DNA of 34,838 nucleotides from Polyangiaceae bacterium. Its GTDB lineage: Bacteria > Myxococcota_A > Polyangia > Polyangiales > Polyangiaceae. Where the stretch lies: positions 1 through 34,838 of the forward strand of contig JAJDAH010000068.1 in assembly GCA_029261965.1 (NCBI GenBank), written 5' to 3'. A program made the position numbers and the translations under genes. This document shows, in pieces, positions 6,285 to 15,508 of this stretch. The notes below the pieces were generated by a model. It made no database searches. It was given only the letters and a program-made list of their open reading frames with translations, and had not been told where the DNA came from. Position 1 is the stretch's first letter. Each line of letters starts with the position of its first letter.

Positions 6285-9200
6285 CTACATCAGCCCGACG
6301 CGGCGTCGCAAGGTCAGGGCGGTATCGCTGATCCAGAACTGCATGAGATTGCTCACGAGCGCCATGCCTTGGGCGAGCACGGCACCTTCGAGTCCAGCGA
6401 GATCACCCTCGGTGCGGCGCACGATGTCGATCGAGCCGGGGAGGTCGTCGCTCAAGAGCAGGGCTGCACGAGCGGCGCTCGTCTTCACGCGGTCGGCCCA
6501 TGCCGCCGCGTCTACCCTCGGTACCGCGACATAGCCACTCGCAGCTTCGTCGACGGACTTGCGGGACAGCCAGGCGACGCTCTTGTTCACCTTCTTTTGG
6601 TGCGTCATGAGGTATTCCTCATGCGCCAGACCGGCACCAAACGCTGGGTCGACGTTGCGCGCTGCTGCCGCGAGGAGCAGCTCGACGTCCGGAGGCTGAA
6701 GCTTGTCGATGGCTTGCACGCCTCGCGCGACGTTGGCGAGCACGCGCGCGAGAAGAAAGACCTGTTGCGATTCGGTGTAAGTGGTCACCTGGGCGGGTAC
6801 CAGGATCGATGGTGGGCTCGTGACCTCGACTTCCACACTTCCGGTGTGCGCTCGGTGCACGTAGAGGTCGAAGTCCGTGACGCCGAACGCTTGCGCGACG
6901 CGATCGGCCAGCGTTCTGAGAGGGTTGGCCGAGCGGGACGAAATCTTGTCGCGACTCGTGAGACCGTACTGCTCGAACTCTGCAGGATGGATTTTACCGA
7001 GACCTTCGGAGAGCGAGCCGAGCAAGCGTGCTGCGGCGTCGTCGCCTTCCTCGGCGACTTCGATGAGTCGCATCGAGCCGGCGTCGAACGCACCGGCACC
7101 CGCTGCTGCGGGTCGGACCGGGCGAGCGGAAACCGTTGCTTGCTCGAGGTCGTTCGCCGCACCGAGAGCCACGAGGCCTGCCATCGCGAAGGTGGCTTCG
7201 GCCTCGCGCCCGAGTCCGGTGAAACAAGCCGCGAGGTCGCGCCAGGTTTCGGGTCGGGTCACGCTGACATCGAGTAGCCGTCGAAGCTCGTCGGCGGCCT
7301 GGGGTAGGTGGCCCGCCTTCTTGAGTCTCTCGGCCAGGTCCATTCGGAGCTCGCTGTTTTCGGGCATGGCGCTCAAGCCCTGCTGAAGCGTGGCCAACGC
7401 ACGGTCGCTCACTGACATTTCGTCGTCGAGAACGCGCGCCAGCTCGAGAAACACCGCCGCGCTCGCTCGAGAAGCCGGCTGGGCCAGGTAACCGTTCAGC
7501 GCGTCGACGTACGCTGCCCAGTCGGGGTTCTCTCGTTGCCGCTTCTGCTCGGCCAAGAGGTCCTTGAACTCCTGGCCCGCGCTGCCGGAGAGGCCCGCCA
7601 AGGTGACGGCTTCGCGGTAGGCTTGCGCGGCGCGGTCCTTGCGGCCCAAAGCGCGTTCGAGCTTGGCCAGGTGCGTCAGCGCATCGGCGCGCTCGCTCGG
7701 ATCTGCCGAAACTCCGACGAGTCGCGCAGCAGTTTCCGCCGCCTCCCTTTCCGCGCCGCGCCGGATCTGGATGCCGAGCAGTCTCTTGAGCGCGTCGCGG
7801 TGGCTAGCGTCGACTTTCAGCACGGCCTCGAGACTCGAAATGGCCCGCGCCGGATCGCCGAGATGCTCGTCGAGCATCTCGGCGAGCTTGAGATGGGCAC
7901 CGACGTAGACCTCGGGGGAGGGCGAGAGCGTCAACACCTGTCCGAAGCGGTCGACTGCCTCGGACCAGTGTCCATCGCGGGCATACAGCTCGGCGAGCTT
8001 GGTGAGCGTCGGCGCGTGCCCAGGAAGCTCGTTGGCGACGCGGTTCAGTGTCGTGATCGCCGTCGAGACGTCGTTCTTCTCGTCCGCGAAGATCTCCGCC
8101 ATCGCCACCGAGTGTGCAGCGCGGCGGTCCGGTAGGCGTGCCGTCCTCGCCGCGCGACCGAGGACGTCGAGCAGCTTGTCGAACTGCTGGCTTCCGACCA
8201 GGAGCGATCGCAGGCGCTCGGCCGCCGTCTGATCGTCGGGGTGGAGGTCCAATGCCCGCTCGAGGGCGCTCGATGCGCCGCCGGAATCCCCAGCGGCGAC
8301 TCGTAGGGATGCGGCTTCGACGAGGAGCGCTGCCGCCGCTTCTCGGTCACGCCCGATCCTCGCCTCGAAGCCAGCAGCCTCTTCGAGAAGAGCGGCATCG
8401 CCGGAGACTCTGGCCAGTCGCGTGAAGCCACTGGTCGCCGCGAGGTTCTCGGGATCCGTGCTCAACGCGGTCCGGTGGCGATCGAGCGCCGTCGCATCGC
8501 CGCGTGCCTCGAGGGCTTCGGCGAGTCGCGTGTGGTGCGCCGAAGCCAGCATGGGATCTTCCACGGACCCGGCGAGTGCGGCGTCGACGTGTGCGAGCAA
8601 ATCCGCATCGCCGGTCTCGATCGCGATTTGCTCGAGGGAGGCTAGAGCGATGGGATCGGTAGGCGCCAATTGAAGAATGGCGAAGTGGGCTTGTTTTAGC
8701 GTTTCGAGGTTTCGTCCGTCGCGGTTGTCCTCCATCCGGGCGAGCTCGCGCAGCGCGGCGATTCGTGCGCCCGGATCACCGAGCACGCGGGACTGAAGCG
8801 AGTAGAGCTGGCCAAGCGGCTCCCAAGCGCCGACCTCGGCGTACAAGGTTTCGAGCGCCAACAAGGCACCGAGATGCTTTTGGTCCCGCTTGAGCACTTC
8901 ATCGAAGCAGTGGATGGCTTTTCGCGGTTCCTTGAGCTGGTCTCGCCAGATCTCGCCTTGGTGCAACAGCGCGGCGATGACGATGGCGGGGTCGGTAGCC
9001 GTGCTCGCTTCTCGTTCGAGCTCGTCGGCGAGCGTCCGGTAATCCCGCGACTGAGCGAGGAGGCGGGCGCGTCCGTCACGTGCTGGTCTGAAGTCGGAGA
9101 CGGCCCCTAGAGACTGCTCGTAGGCGGCCAACGCCTTGTCCGGCTCCTTGAGCCGGTTTTCGTACGCCTCTCCCATTCGGAATGCCGTGCGCGCGCGGGC

Positions 9201-11819
9201 CGCGGGATCTTTGACGCTGCTGAGCTCGAGCTCGAGCAGCTTGACGAGCTCGGCCCACTTTTCTTTCGAGTGCAGGAGGCGTCCGAGCGCATGCAGAGAA
9301 GGGGTGTGGAATGGGTCGACGTCGATCGCTTTGCGGTAGTAGTCGATGGCATCGTCGTCGCGCCCGAGTCGGTCCTCGCTGAGCTCGCCCATCTTGTAGA
9401 GGAGGGCTGCCGATTCGGGGCCACGCTCGAGGATGTCGAGCTCCAGGCGATAAGTCTCGAGTAGGTCTTCCCACCGGCCCGCTTTGAAGTAGAGGCGACC
9501 GATGCTGGTCAGCGCCGGTGCGTATTTGGGATCTCGGTCGAGCACACGGCGATACCTCGAGAGCGCGCCTTCGTCGTCGTCGAGGTGGAGCTCGCAGATC
9601 TCACCGGCACGATGGACGAGCGATACGATCGTGCCGGCGTCGGTGATTTTCCGAGTTTCGAGCTCGAGTGCGGCGATGAGATCTTTCCACCGGTGCGCAC
9701 GCTCCGCCGACCGCTGGACGGCGTGGATCGCCCCGAGGTGGTCGCCGTCGAGCTCGATGATGCGGTGAAACGTGCCCACCGCCAAAGACGGATCGCTCAA
9801 CGAGTCTTCTTGGATGCGGCCGATCTTGAACAGGGTCGTGATCTGCGCGTCCTTCGACGTCGTGGCTTCGATCTCTCGTTCGTAGAGGTCGATGAGCTCG
9901 CGATGATGACCGGCCGCCGCATAGAGACGCTCGAGCGCTTTGAATGACGGGGCGTAGCCCGGCAGGATGGCCAGGGCACGCGCGTGCTGCTTCATCGCGC
10001 CGTCGGTGTCGCCGAGCTGGGTCTCTTGGATCTCGGCGACCCTGCCGTAGGCGGCTGCTCGACGCTTGGTGTTCTTGGTGGCGCGTGCCTCACCGAGATG
10101 CATGGCGAGCAGCGGTGCCCACTGCTTGCGCCGCGTGTAGAGCGCGCCAAGGGCCTGCAGTGCGGGTGCGTAAGCGGCATCGACCTCGAGGGCGCGGCCG
10201 AACCACTCGAGAGCTCGGTCTTGCTCCTCGAGCTTCTCTTCGAAGAGGAGCCCGAGGCGGTGGAACAGTCCGACCCTTTGATTCGCCGCTTCGGTCCTCG
10301 CGACGAGCCGTTCGAGAATCCCGGCCAACTCCGCCCATTTCTCGCTGACCTCGCACAGCCTCGCGAGCTCCTCGAGCAACATCGGGTCGTCGGGGGTTTC
10401 CTGAACGGCGCGCTGCATCGCGCCGAGGCCTTGGTCCACCGAACCGACGCGATCGACCGAAATGCGTGCGACCCGGTACAGGGCCATCGCGCGCACCGTG
10501 GGGTCCGTCGCTTGTCGAGCCTCGAGCTCGAGAATGCCGATCAAGTCGCTCCAGCGCCCGTGCGCGTAGAAGAGCCGCTTCAGCGCGTGCAGGGCACCCG
10601 GCGCGTGCTCGTCCAACCCGAGCGCCGACTGAAAGAGCTCGGCGGCCATTTGCGGGTCGTTTTTTCGCGTCTCGACCAGCCGCGCGCGCTCGGTGACGAC
10701 GGCTGCGCGGTGTTTCGGGTCAGCGGCGACGGCGTTGGCTTGGGCTTCGAAGGTCTTGTCGAGCTCGTTCCAGGCTGCGGCGGCGGTTTCTGCTCGCTGT
10801 ACCGCTTTGAAAATCGTCGGGTTTCCGTGGTCGAGCTCGAGCGCCGCTTCGTAGGCGGAGCGCGCGTCGCCCTTCTTCGCGATTTTCTCCTCGAGAAGAC
10901 GGCCCTTTTCGTAGAGCAAGAGCGCCTTGCGCTTCGGGTCCGACGTGACACGCGCTTCGGCGTCGAAAAGCGGCAGTGCCTCCTGAAACTTCTTGCGTCC
11001 GAGCGCGACCCGGCGCGCTGCACGCATCGTCGGTACGTGCTCGGGTCTCAAGATGTGGGCGCGATGCAGGTGCTCGGCCGCGCCGGACGCGTTGCCCTGG
11101 GCTTCGAGCAGCCGACCGAGCTCGTAGTGCAATCGTGCTTCACGCAGCGGCTCTGGGTCGGCGCCGAGCTCTGCTTCCAGCTTGGCGGCGAACTGCTTCG
11201 ACCACGCGTAGTCGGTGCCTCTGCGTTGCTCGCGCGGCTCGGGAGCGGCTCCTGGATCGGTGGCGCGTGTCGCGGCGTCATCGCCCACACCAATCTTGGT
11301 TCGGGTCGGCCCGATTGCACGTCCGGGTGTCGCCTGCGGGGCGGTCGGCGCCTTGGGGGCTATTGCCGGCGCTGGGACCGGGGCGGCGACTGCCGCTGGC
11401 GCCGGAGCGACGGGCGGCGGCGCGGGGGCCACGGGGGTTGCGTTTGGTGACGCCGGAGTCGCTGCGGACGTTTTTGGCGACGCCGCCGGTGTTTTCGGAG
11501 AGGCGACGGGCGGCGCGGCGGGCGACTTGCTCGCTGGCGCTGCCGCGCCAGTTGGCGGTGGCACTGGTAGCGAGGCACGTCCGGGCCGAACCGCCGGCAT
11601 CTGACCCGATCGCGACGGCGGGGGAGGGCGGCCGCCGGGGCGCCGCGGCGGAGGCGCGGGCGCCGGCGCGTGCAAACCTTTGCGCGCGGGGGCCCCGACC
11701 TTCGAAGGTGGCGGAGGGGCCTTCGATGGACTGGCGCGTCGAGGCGGAGGAACCGATTGTCTCGTCCCCTCCGACCGCCGCGGTTCTGGCCGCGGTGACT
11801 TTCGGTCGTCGTCAGCCAT
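6285..11819 (-). CDS. Giant TPR solenoid protein with Pro/Ala-rich N-terminus
   Basis: The protein has 1844 residues with no signal peptide or membrane helix, so probably cytoplasmic. Residues 1-200 are a low-complexity Pro/Ala/Ser/Lys region. From about 225 to 1570 there is an uninterrupted alpha-helical repeat array. In its first half the repeat is strikingly regular at 72-73 residues, a double TPR-like unit with recurring pieces such as ALLYKMGELSEDRLGRDDDA and GRWEDLLETYRLELD. The last 240 residues (about 1603-1844) form a different globular domain with FDLYVHRAHTGSVEVEV and TYTESQQVFLLARVLANVA. I suspect it is a degenerate peptidase-like fold seen in other myxobacterial TPR proteins, but it has no HExxH. 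TPR solenoids are protein-binding scaffolds; the partners are unknown. ATG 11819 lacks a clear Shine-Dalgarno sequence. A long antisense frame (9984-11450, plus) is a shadow. Confidence 0.85.
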   Translation of the reverse strand: MADDDRKSPRPEPRRSEGTRQSVPPPRRASPSKAPPPPSKVGAPARKGLHAPAPAPPPRRPGGRPPPPSRSGQMPAVRPGRASLPVPPPTGAAAPASKSPAAPPVASPKTPAASPKTSAATPASPNATPVAPAPPPVAPAPAAVAAPVPAPAIAPKAPTAPQATPGRAIGPTRTKIGVGDDAATRATDPGAAPEPREQRRGTDYAWSKQFAAKLEAELGADPEPLREARLHYELGRLLEAQGNASGAAEHLHRAHILRPEHVPTMRAARRVALGRKKFQEALPLFDAEARVTSDPKRKALLLYEKGRLLEEKIAKKGDARSAYEAALELDHGNPTIFKAVQRAETAAAAWNELDKTFEAQANAVAADPKHRAAVVTERARLVETRKNDPQMAAELFQSALGLDEHAPGALHALKRLFYAHGRWSDLIGILELEARQATDPTVRAMALYRVARISVDRVGSVDQGLGAMQRAVQETPDDPMLLEELARLCEVSEKWAELAGILERLVARTEAANQRVGLFHRLGLLFEEKLEEQDRALEWFGRALEVDAAYAPALQALGALYTRRKQWAPLLAMHLGEARATKNTKRRAAAYGRVAEIQETQLGDTDGAMKQHARALAILPGYAPSFKALERLYAAAGHHRELIDLYEREIEATTSKDAQITTLFKIGRIQEDSLSDPSLAVGTFHRIIELDGDHLGAIHAVQRSAERAHRWKDLIAALELETRKITDAGTIVSLVHRAGEICELHLDDDEGALSRYRRVLDRDPKYAPALTSIGRLYFKAGRWEDLLETYRLELDILERGPESAALLYKMGELSEDRLGRDDDAIDYYRKAIDVDPFHTPSLHALGRLLHSKEKWAELVKLLELELSSVKDPAARARTAFRMGEAYENRLKEPDKALAAYEQSLGAVSDFRPARDGRARLLAQSRDYRTLADELEREASTATDPAIVIAALLHQGEIWRDQLKEPRKAIHCFDEVLKRDQKHLGALLALETLYAEVGAWEPLGQLYSLQSRVLGDPGARIAALRELARMEDNRDGRNLETLKQAHFAILQLAPTDPIALASLEQIAIETGDADLLAHVDAALAGSVEDPMLASAHHTRLAEALEARGDATALDRHRTALSTDPENLAATSGFTRLARVSGDAALLEEAAGFEARIGRDREAAAALLVEAASLRVAAGDSGGASSALERALDLHPDDQTAAERLRSLLVGSQQFDKLLDVLGRAARTARLPDRRAAHSVAMAEIFADEKNDVSTAITTLNRVANELPGHAPTLTKLAELYARDGHWSEAVDRFGQVLTLSPSPEVYVGAHLKLAEMLDEHLGDPARAISSLEAVLKVDASHRDALKRLLGIQIRRGAEREAAETAARLVGVSADPSERADALTHLAKLERALGRKDRAAQAYREAVTLAGLSGSAGQEFKDLLAEQKRQRENPDWAAYVDALNGYLAQPASRASAAVFLELARVLDDEMSVSDRALATLQQGLSAMPENSELRMDLAERLKKAGHLPQAADELRRLLDVSVTRPETWRDLAACFTGLGREAEATFAMAGLVALGAANDLEQATVSARPVRPAAAGAGAFDAGSMRLIEVAEEGDDAAARLLGSLSEGLGKIHPAEFEQYGLTSRDKISSRSANPLRTLADRVAQAFGVTDFDLYVHRAHTGSVEVEVTSPPSILVPAQVTTYTESQQVFLLARVLANVARGVQAIDKLQPPDVELLLAAAARNVDPAFGAGLAHEEYLMTHQKKVNKSVAWLSRKSVDEAASGYVAVPRVDAAAWADRVKTSAARAALLLSDDLPGSIDIVRRTEGDLAGLEGAVLAQGMALVSNLMQFWISDTALTLRRRVGLM

Positions 11820-11888
11820 AACGGGAACCGAAGTTCGACACTAGCACGCCCGTTTGCATGCCAACGGCGAAAAAGGTCGACTCGGCAG

Positions 11889-12323
11889 CTATCGCCCGGG
11901 GGTTTCGGCGCGTTTTTTCAGCGCCTGGTTCATTGCGGCAAACCCACCCACTGCGCGAGCCAATTGCTCGCCGTAGAATCGCACGGCAATGCCTTCGAGA
12001 TCTTGGCCGTGCTCGAGGGTCGTTCGACCGCCGTCGAGGGGTGTCAGGCGGAAAAATCGCTCCCCTTTCAGCAGCCCCAAGGGGGCCAGGCGTTCCGACC
12101 ATCGAAGCTCGCGTTCGGCGTCGACGCGGGTGATCGTCGGACGAAGAACGCGCTCACGGCCGTTGAGCTCGCTCACGGACACCTCGAGCTCGGCCCCTTC
12201 ACGAAGCTCTCCCATAACTGCCGGGATGAGCGGATTCCAATCGGCGTAGAGCTTGAATCTCGTCAGCACGTCCCAGACTCGCGCCGGTGTCGCGTCGATG
12301 CCGACCTCGGTCAGGAGTCTCAT
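11889..12323 (-). CDS. SRPBCC (START/Bet v1-fold) domain protein
   Basis: A single SRPBCC domain of 144 residues, a helix-grip fold with a deep pocket for hydrophobic ligands. The opening LLTEVGIDATPARVWDVLTR, the FKLYADWNPLIP strand and the end (HGQDLEGIAVRFYGEQL, then a final long helix) match polyketide-cyclase/START-like family members. The frame extends to 12404 inside msrB, but ATG 12323 begins exactly at the domain and has a strong GGAGG ribosome site. The gene is 13 nt downstream of msrB and probably in one transcript with it. Ligand and role are unknown. Confidence 0.82.
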   Translation of the reverse strand: MRLLTEVGIDATPARVWDVLTRFKLYADWNPLIPAVMGELREGAELEVSVSELNGRERVLRPTITRVDAERELRWSERLAPLGLLKGERFFRLTPLDGGRTTLEHGQDLEGIAVRFYGEQLARAVGGFAAMNQALKKRAETPGR

Positions 12324-12336
12324 CCTCGGCGCCCTC

Positions 12337-12732
12337 CTACTTCTTGTCGAAGTCGAGTGACGCGGAGTTGATGCAGTAGCGCAAGCCCGTCGGCTTGGGG
12401 CCATCTTCGAACACGTGGCCGAGATGGGCGCCGCACTTGTCGCACATCACTTCGGTGCGACGCATGCCAAACGAGACATCGGTCTCGGTTCGAAGATTCT
12501 TGGCGTGCGGAGAATCGAAGAAGCTCGGCCATCCGCTGCCGGAGTCGAATTTTTCGTCCGAGCGAAAGAGCTCTGCGCTGCAGCAGACGCATCGGTAGAG
12601 GCCCGGTTCCTTGTTGTCGGTGTATGTCCCGGTGAAGGCTCGCTCGGTCCCCTTCTCGCGAGTGACTCGGAATTGCTCGTCGGTGAGCTGGGCTCGCCAC
12701 TCCTCTTCGGATTTTTCGATCTCGTCGGCCAT
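12337..12732 (-). CDS. msrB: Peptide-methionine (R)-S-oxide reductase MsrB
   Basis: Repairs oxidised proteins by reducing the R form of methionine sulfoxide. The protein has 131 residues, normal for MsrB, with no signal peptide, so cytoplasmic. A structural zinc is held by Cys48/Cys51 ([11 protein letters not shown]) and Cys97/Cys100 ([13 protein letters not shown]). The SGSGWPSFF motif (64-72) shapes the active site, and the nucleophile is Cys120 in [14 protein letters not shown] 12732 has an AGGA ribosome site. It is 48 nt downstream of the phosphotransferase gene and 13 nt upstream of the SRPBCC gene. No msrA is present in the window. Confidence 0.96.
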   Translation of the reverse strand: MADEIEKSEEEWRAQLTDEQFRVTREKGTERAFTGTYTDNKEPGLYRCVCCSAELFRSDEKFDSGSGWPSFFDSPHAKNLRTETDVSFGMRRTEVMCDKCGAHLGHVFEDGPKPTGLRYCINSASLDFDKK

Positions 12733-12780
12733 GCGTGGTTCCTGGTGTTCGCGGCGTGGGTTTGCAACCTCTGCCGAGCC

Positions 12781-13848
12781 TCAATTCTTCTTTTCCGCCA
12801 GCTCCCAAGCCACCCCGGCGAGAAAATGCACCATCGGGCCGTAGCGGAGCGCGGTCTCGGAGCTGGCGTTGCCGTCGAGGCCACGTTTGTAAACGCCCTG
12901 AACGATGCCAGCGAGACGGAACAGGCTGAAGGCGACGAAAAACTCCAGGTTTGGGACCGACTCGCGACCGACTCTCCGGCAGTACGCCGACACGTAGTCT
13001 CTTTCGCTCGGGATCCCGAGCTCAGCGAGATCGTGTCCGACGTACCCGCTCCCGGCGAAGTCACCCGCCGGCAAGTGATACAGCATGCAGTTGTATCCGA
13101 GGTCCGCCAGTGGATGGCCGATCGTGGAAAGTTCCCAATCGAGCACCGCGAGGACTCGCGGCTCGGTCGGGTGCACGATCATGTTCTCGAGTCGAAAGTC
13201 ACCGTGAGCGATCGAAGAGGAGTCGTCGCTCGGAATGTTTTCTGGCAGCCACTGCATCAAGCGGTTCATGGGCTCGATGTCGTCGGTCTTCGAGGCCTCG
13301 TACTGCTTGCTCCAACGTGAGATCTGGCGGGCCATGTAATTGCCGGGTTTGCCGAAGTCCCCGAGCCCCGCGCTGACGAAGTCGACTTGGTGCAACTTGG
13401 CGAGGGTGTCGTTCATCGCATCGATGATTTGCGACCGCTCCTCGCTGGACGCGGCGTCGGGCATGAGCGGGTTGCGGAATATGCGCCCGTCCACCAACTC
13501 CATCACGTAGAACGGCGTTCCAATGACGTCGGGGTCTTCGCAGAGCGTCAAAACCTCGGGCACCGGGACCGCGGTTTTTGCTAGCGCCGCCATGATTCGG
13601 TACTCGCGTTCCACTTGGTGAGCCGAGGGCAACAGCTTGCCCGGCGGCTTCTTCCGCATGACGTAGCGCTGGTCGCCGGCGGTGAGGAGGAACGTGGGGT
13701 TCGACTGACCGCCTTTGAATTGTCGAACGCCGAGATCCCCGTCGAAGCCGTCGACGTTTTTTCGTAGGTATCGAGCCAGGGGCTCGACCTCGAACCGATG
13801 AGCGTCTCGGACGTCCCCCACCTCGTCGGCTTGTTTTGCCTCGGTCAT
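12781..13848 (-). CDS. Phosphotransferase family protein (APH / ACAD10-like)
   Basis: A kinase-like APH fold protein of 355 residues. The N-lobe contains FKGGQSNPTFLLTAGDQRYVMRKKPPG split over residues 44-70, including the nucleotide-binding GGQSN loop and Lys. The catalytic loop is IAHGDFRLENMIVH (213-226, with Asp217), and the metal-binding DWE is at 237-239 in LAVLDWELSTIGHPLADLG. This pattern is typical of the group related to the N-terminal domain of ACAD10/ACAD11, which phosphorylates hydroxyacyl-CoA substrates. That substrate is an inference, and no acyl-CoA dehydrogenase gene is nearby. The frame extends to 13890, but ATG 13848 has an AAAGGA ribosome site at good distance. It diverges from ppx across 100 bp and starts a possible three-gene operon with msrB and the SRPBCC gene. 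Confidence 0.85.
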   Translation of the reverse strand: MTEAKQADEVGDVRDAHRFEVEPLARYLRKNVDGFDGDLGVRQFKGGQSNPTFLLTAGDQRYVMRKKPPGKLLPSAHQVEREYRIMAALAKTAVPVPEVLTLCEDPDVIGTPFYVMELVDGRIFRNPLMPDAASSEERSQIIDAMNDTLAKLHQVDFVSAGLGDFGKPGNYMARQISRWSKQYEASKTDDIEPMNRLMQWLPENIPSDDSSSIAHGDFRLENMIVHPTEPRVLAVLDWELSTIGHPLADLGYNCMLYHLPAGDFAGSGYVGHDLAELGIPSERDYVSAYCRRVGRESVPNLEFFVAFSLFRLAGIVQGVYKRGLDGNASSETALRYGPMVHFLAGVAWELAEKKN

Positions 13849-13948
13849 GTCGTGGTCCTTTCTTGCGAGGCTACTCGAAGTGTTTACCAAGGGGCGGGCG
13901 GAACCGACAAGGTGGTGCGGTGGCGGCTTTCTGGCTAAGACCTAGGCG

Positions 13949-15496
13949 ATGGCAGGCCCGGTCACGGTGGGTGCGATCGACGCCGGGTCCAATGCGATTC
14001 GAGCTGCCGTCGCGCGCGCTACCAGCCCGAGCAGCTACGAAATCATCGAGAGCGAACGCGTTGCGATTCGGCTCGGCCACCTGGCGTTCACTCGCGGGGT
14101 GATCGACCCGGCAGCCATCGACGACGCCGTGGCCGCTTTTTCGAGATTCCACAAACTGTTCGAGCACCACAACGTCGTCCGGTACCGTGCGGTGGCCACG
14201 AGCGCCTCGCGGACGGCGAGCAACCGCGACACTCTCGTTCGCCGTCTGGATCACGAAGCGGGTATCGAGCTCGAGGTCATCGATGGGGAGGAGGAGGCGC
14301 GGCTCGTGCGGAAGGCGATCCGGCACGCCTTCACTGATCGTCGTGTGCCACATCTGGTGCTCGATCTCGGAGGAGGCAGCCTCGAGGTCGGAATTCGCCT
14401 CGCCGAGGGGTGGGAGAGCGCATCGCTACCCGTCGGCACGGTGAGGCTGATGGAAACCTTGGGGCTCGCGGGGCCCATCGGCGACGACGAATCGAAGATG
14501 GTCCGACGTCATACCGCGACGCTCCTTCACACTGTCGTGTCGAGCTCGATTGACACGCCGCTGACTCCCGCCGCCGCGTGCGGCGGGAACGCCGAGGCGC
14601 TCGCTTCGATCCTGGGCGCGACCGACAATCAAGGCATGCCAGTCATCGAGTTCGACGACCTCGATGCTGCGCTACCCGGCATTCTCGGTGCCGACATTGG
14701 CGAGCGCATGAAAAAGTTTGCGGTGAAAAAGGATCGCGCCGAGGTCATGGCTGGCGCGGCGATCGTCTTTCACACCGTTCTCGAAGAATTGAATCTCCGT
14801 CGTCTGCTCGTGCCCGGGGTCGGTATCAAGGACGGTGTGCTGCTCGATTTGGCCGAAGAGGTCGCGCCGGGGGCGGAAGCCCGAGACAACGTGCTTCTCA
14901 ACGAAGCTCGCGCTTTCGCCCACCGCGTCCGACACGACACGACTCACGGGGAGCACGTACGCAAGGTCGCTCGAGCGCTTTTCGACCAGCTCGGACGGGT
15001 TCACGGACTCTCCGAAGAGCTCGGCGTGGTGCTCGAAATTGCCGCGCTGCTCCACGACATTGGCGAGGTCGTGCACCGCCGAGCGCATCATCGCCACGGC
15101 GAGTACATCGTGCGGTGGGCACGGATCCCAGGGCTCGAAAGCCCGCTTCGCGAAATGGTCGCGGCGCTCGTTCGAACGCACCGCAAGGGGCCGCCCGACA
15201 GCAAGAAACACGAAATTTTCGCGTCTTTGTCGCCGGATCATCAACGCGAGACCCGGAAGCTCGCCGCGCTGCTTCGTTTGGCTGATGCGCTCGACACCGA
15301 CCGCCGTCAGCGGGTCACCCACGTGCGCGCCAACGTGGGCGACGACACGGTTCGGCTCGAAATCCGAGCGCGCGATGCCCATGGCGGGGGCATTGCCGAG
15401 TTTGCCCTACGCAAGGCTCAACTGTTCGAGCAGGAGCTGGGGGTAGGACTCGAGTGTGTTGTCACCGGTGAGCCCACGGACTCGCCGGAGCCGTAG
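13949..15496 (+). CDS. ppx: Exopolyphosphatase / pppGpp phosphohydrolase (Ppx/GppA)
   Basis: The protein has 515 residues, nearly the length of E. coli Ppx. The ASKHA-fold part shows IDAGSNAIRAAV (10-21, phosphate loop 1), AVATSASRTASN (81-92), EVIDGEEEARL (109-119, catalytic Glu) and LVLDLGGGSLEVG (136-148, phosphate loop 2). A C-terminal HD-type domain (about 315-480) keeps an intact metal motif, with His336 in HGEHVRKVA and His369-Asp370 in LLHDIGEVV, plus HRHGEYIVR. Ppx removes terminal phosphate from polyphosphate; GppA-type members act on pppGpp, and motifs cannot separate the two. The gene heads a unit with sixA 12 nt downstream, and a polyphosphate kinase gene lies 5.5 kb away. ATG 13949 has only a weak ribosome site. 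Confidence 0.92.
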   Translation: MAGPVTVGAIDAGSNAIRAAVARATSPSSYEIIESERVAIRLGHLAFTRGVIDPAAIDDAVAAFSRFHKLFEHHNVVRYRAVATSASRTASNRDTLVRRLDHEAGIELEVIDGEEEARLVRKAIRHAFTDRRVPHLVLDLGGGSLEVGIRLAEGWESASLPVGTVRLMETLGLAGPIGDDESKMVRRHTATLLHTVVSSSIDTPLTPAAACGGNAEALASILGATDNQGMPVIEFDDLDAALPGILGADIGERMKKFAVKKDRAEVMAGAAIVFHTVLEELNLRRLLVPGVGIKDGVLLDLAEEVAPGAEARDNVLLNEARAFAHRVRHDTTHGEHVRKVARALFDQLGRVHGLSEELGVVLEIAALLHDIGEVVHRRAHHRHGEYIVRWARIPGLESPLREMVAALVRTHRKGPPDSKKHEIFASLSPDHQRETRKLAALLRLADALDTDRRQRVTHVRANVGDDTVRLEIRARDAHGGGIAEFALRKAQLFEQELGVGLECVVTGEPTDSPEP

Positions 15497-15508
15497 AGCG
15501 GAGCTCGA

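Noticed and set aside
9984-11450. Plus-strand open frame of 488 codons
   Set aside because: It lies wholly antisense to the TPR gene, has no domain or signal, and reflects high-GC third positions. The minus-strand TPR repeats are clear.
12415-13320. Plus-strand open frame of 301 codons
   Set aside because: It is antisense to msrB and the phosphotransferase; composition is not protein-like.
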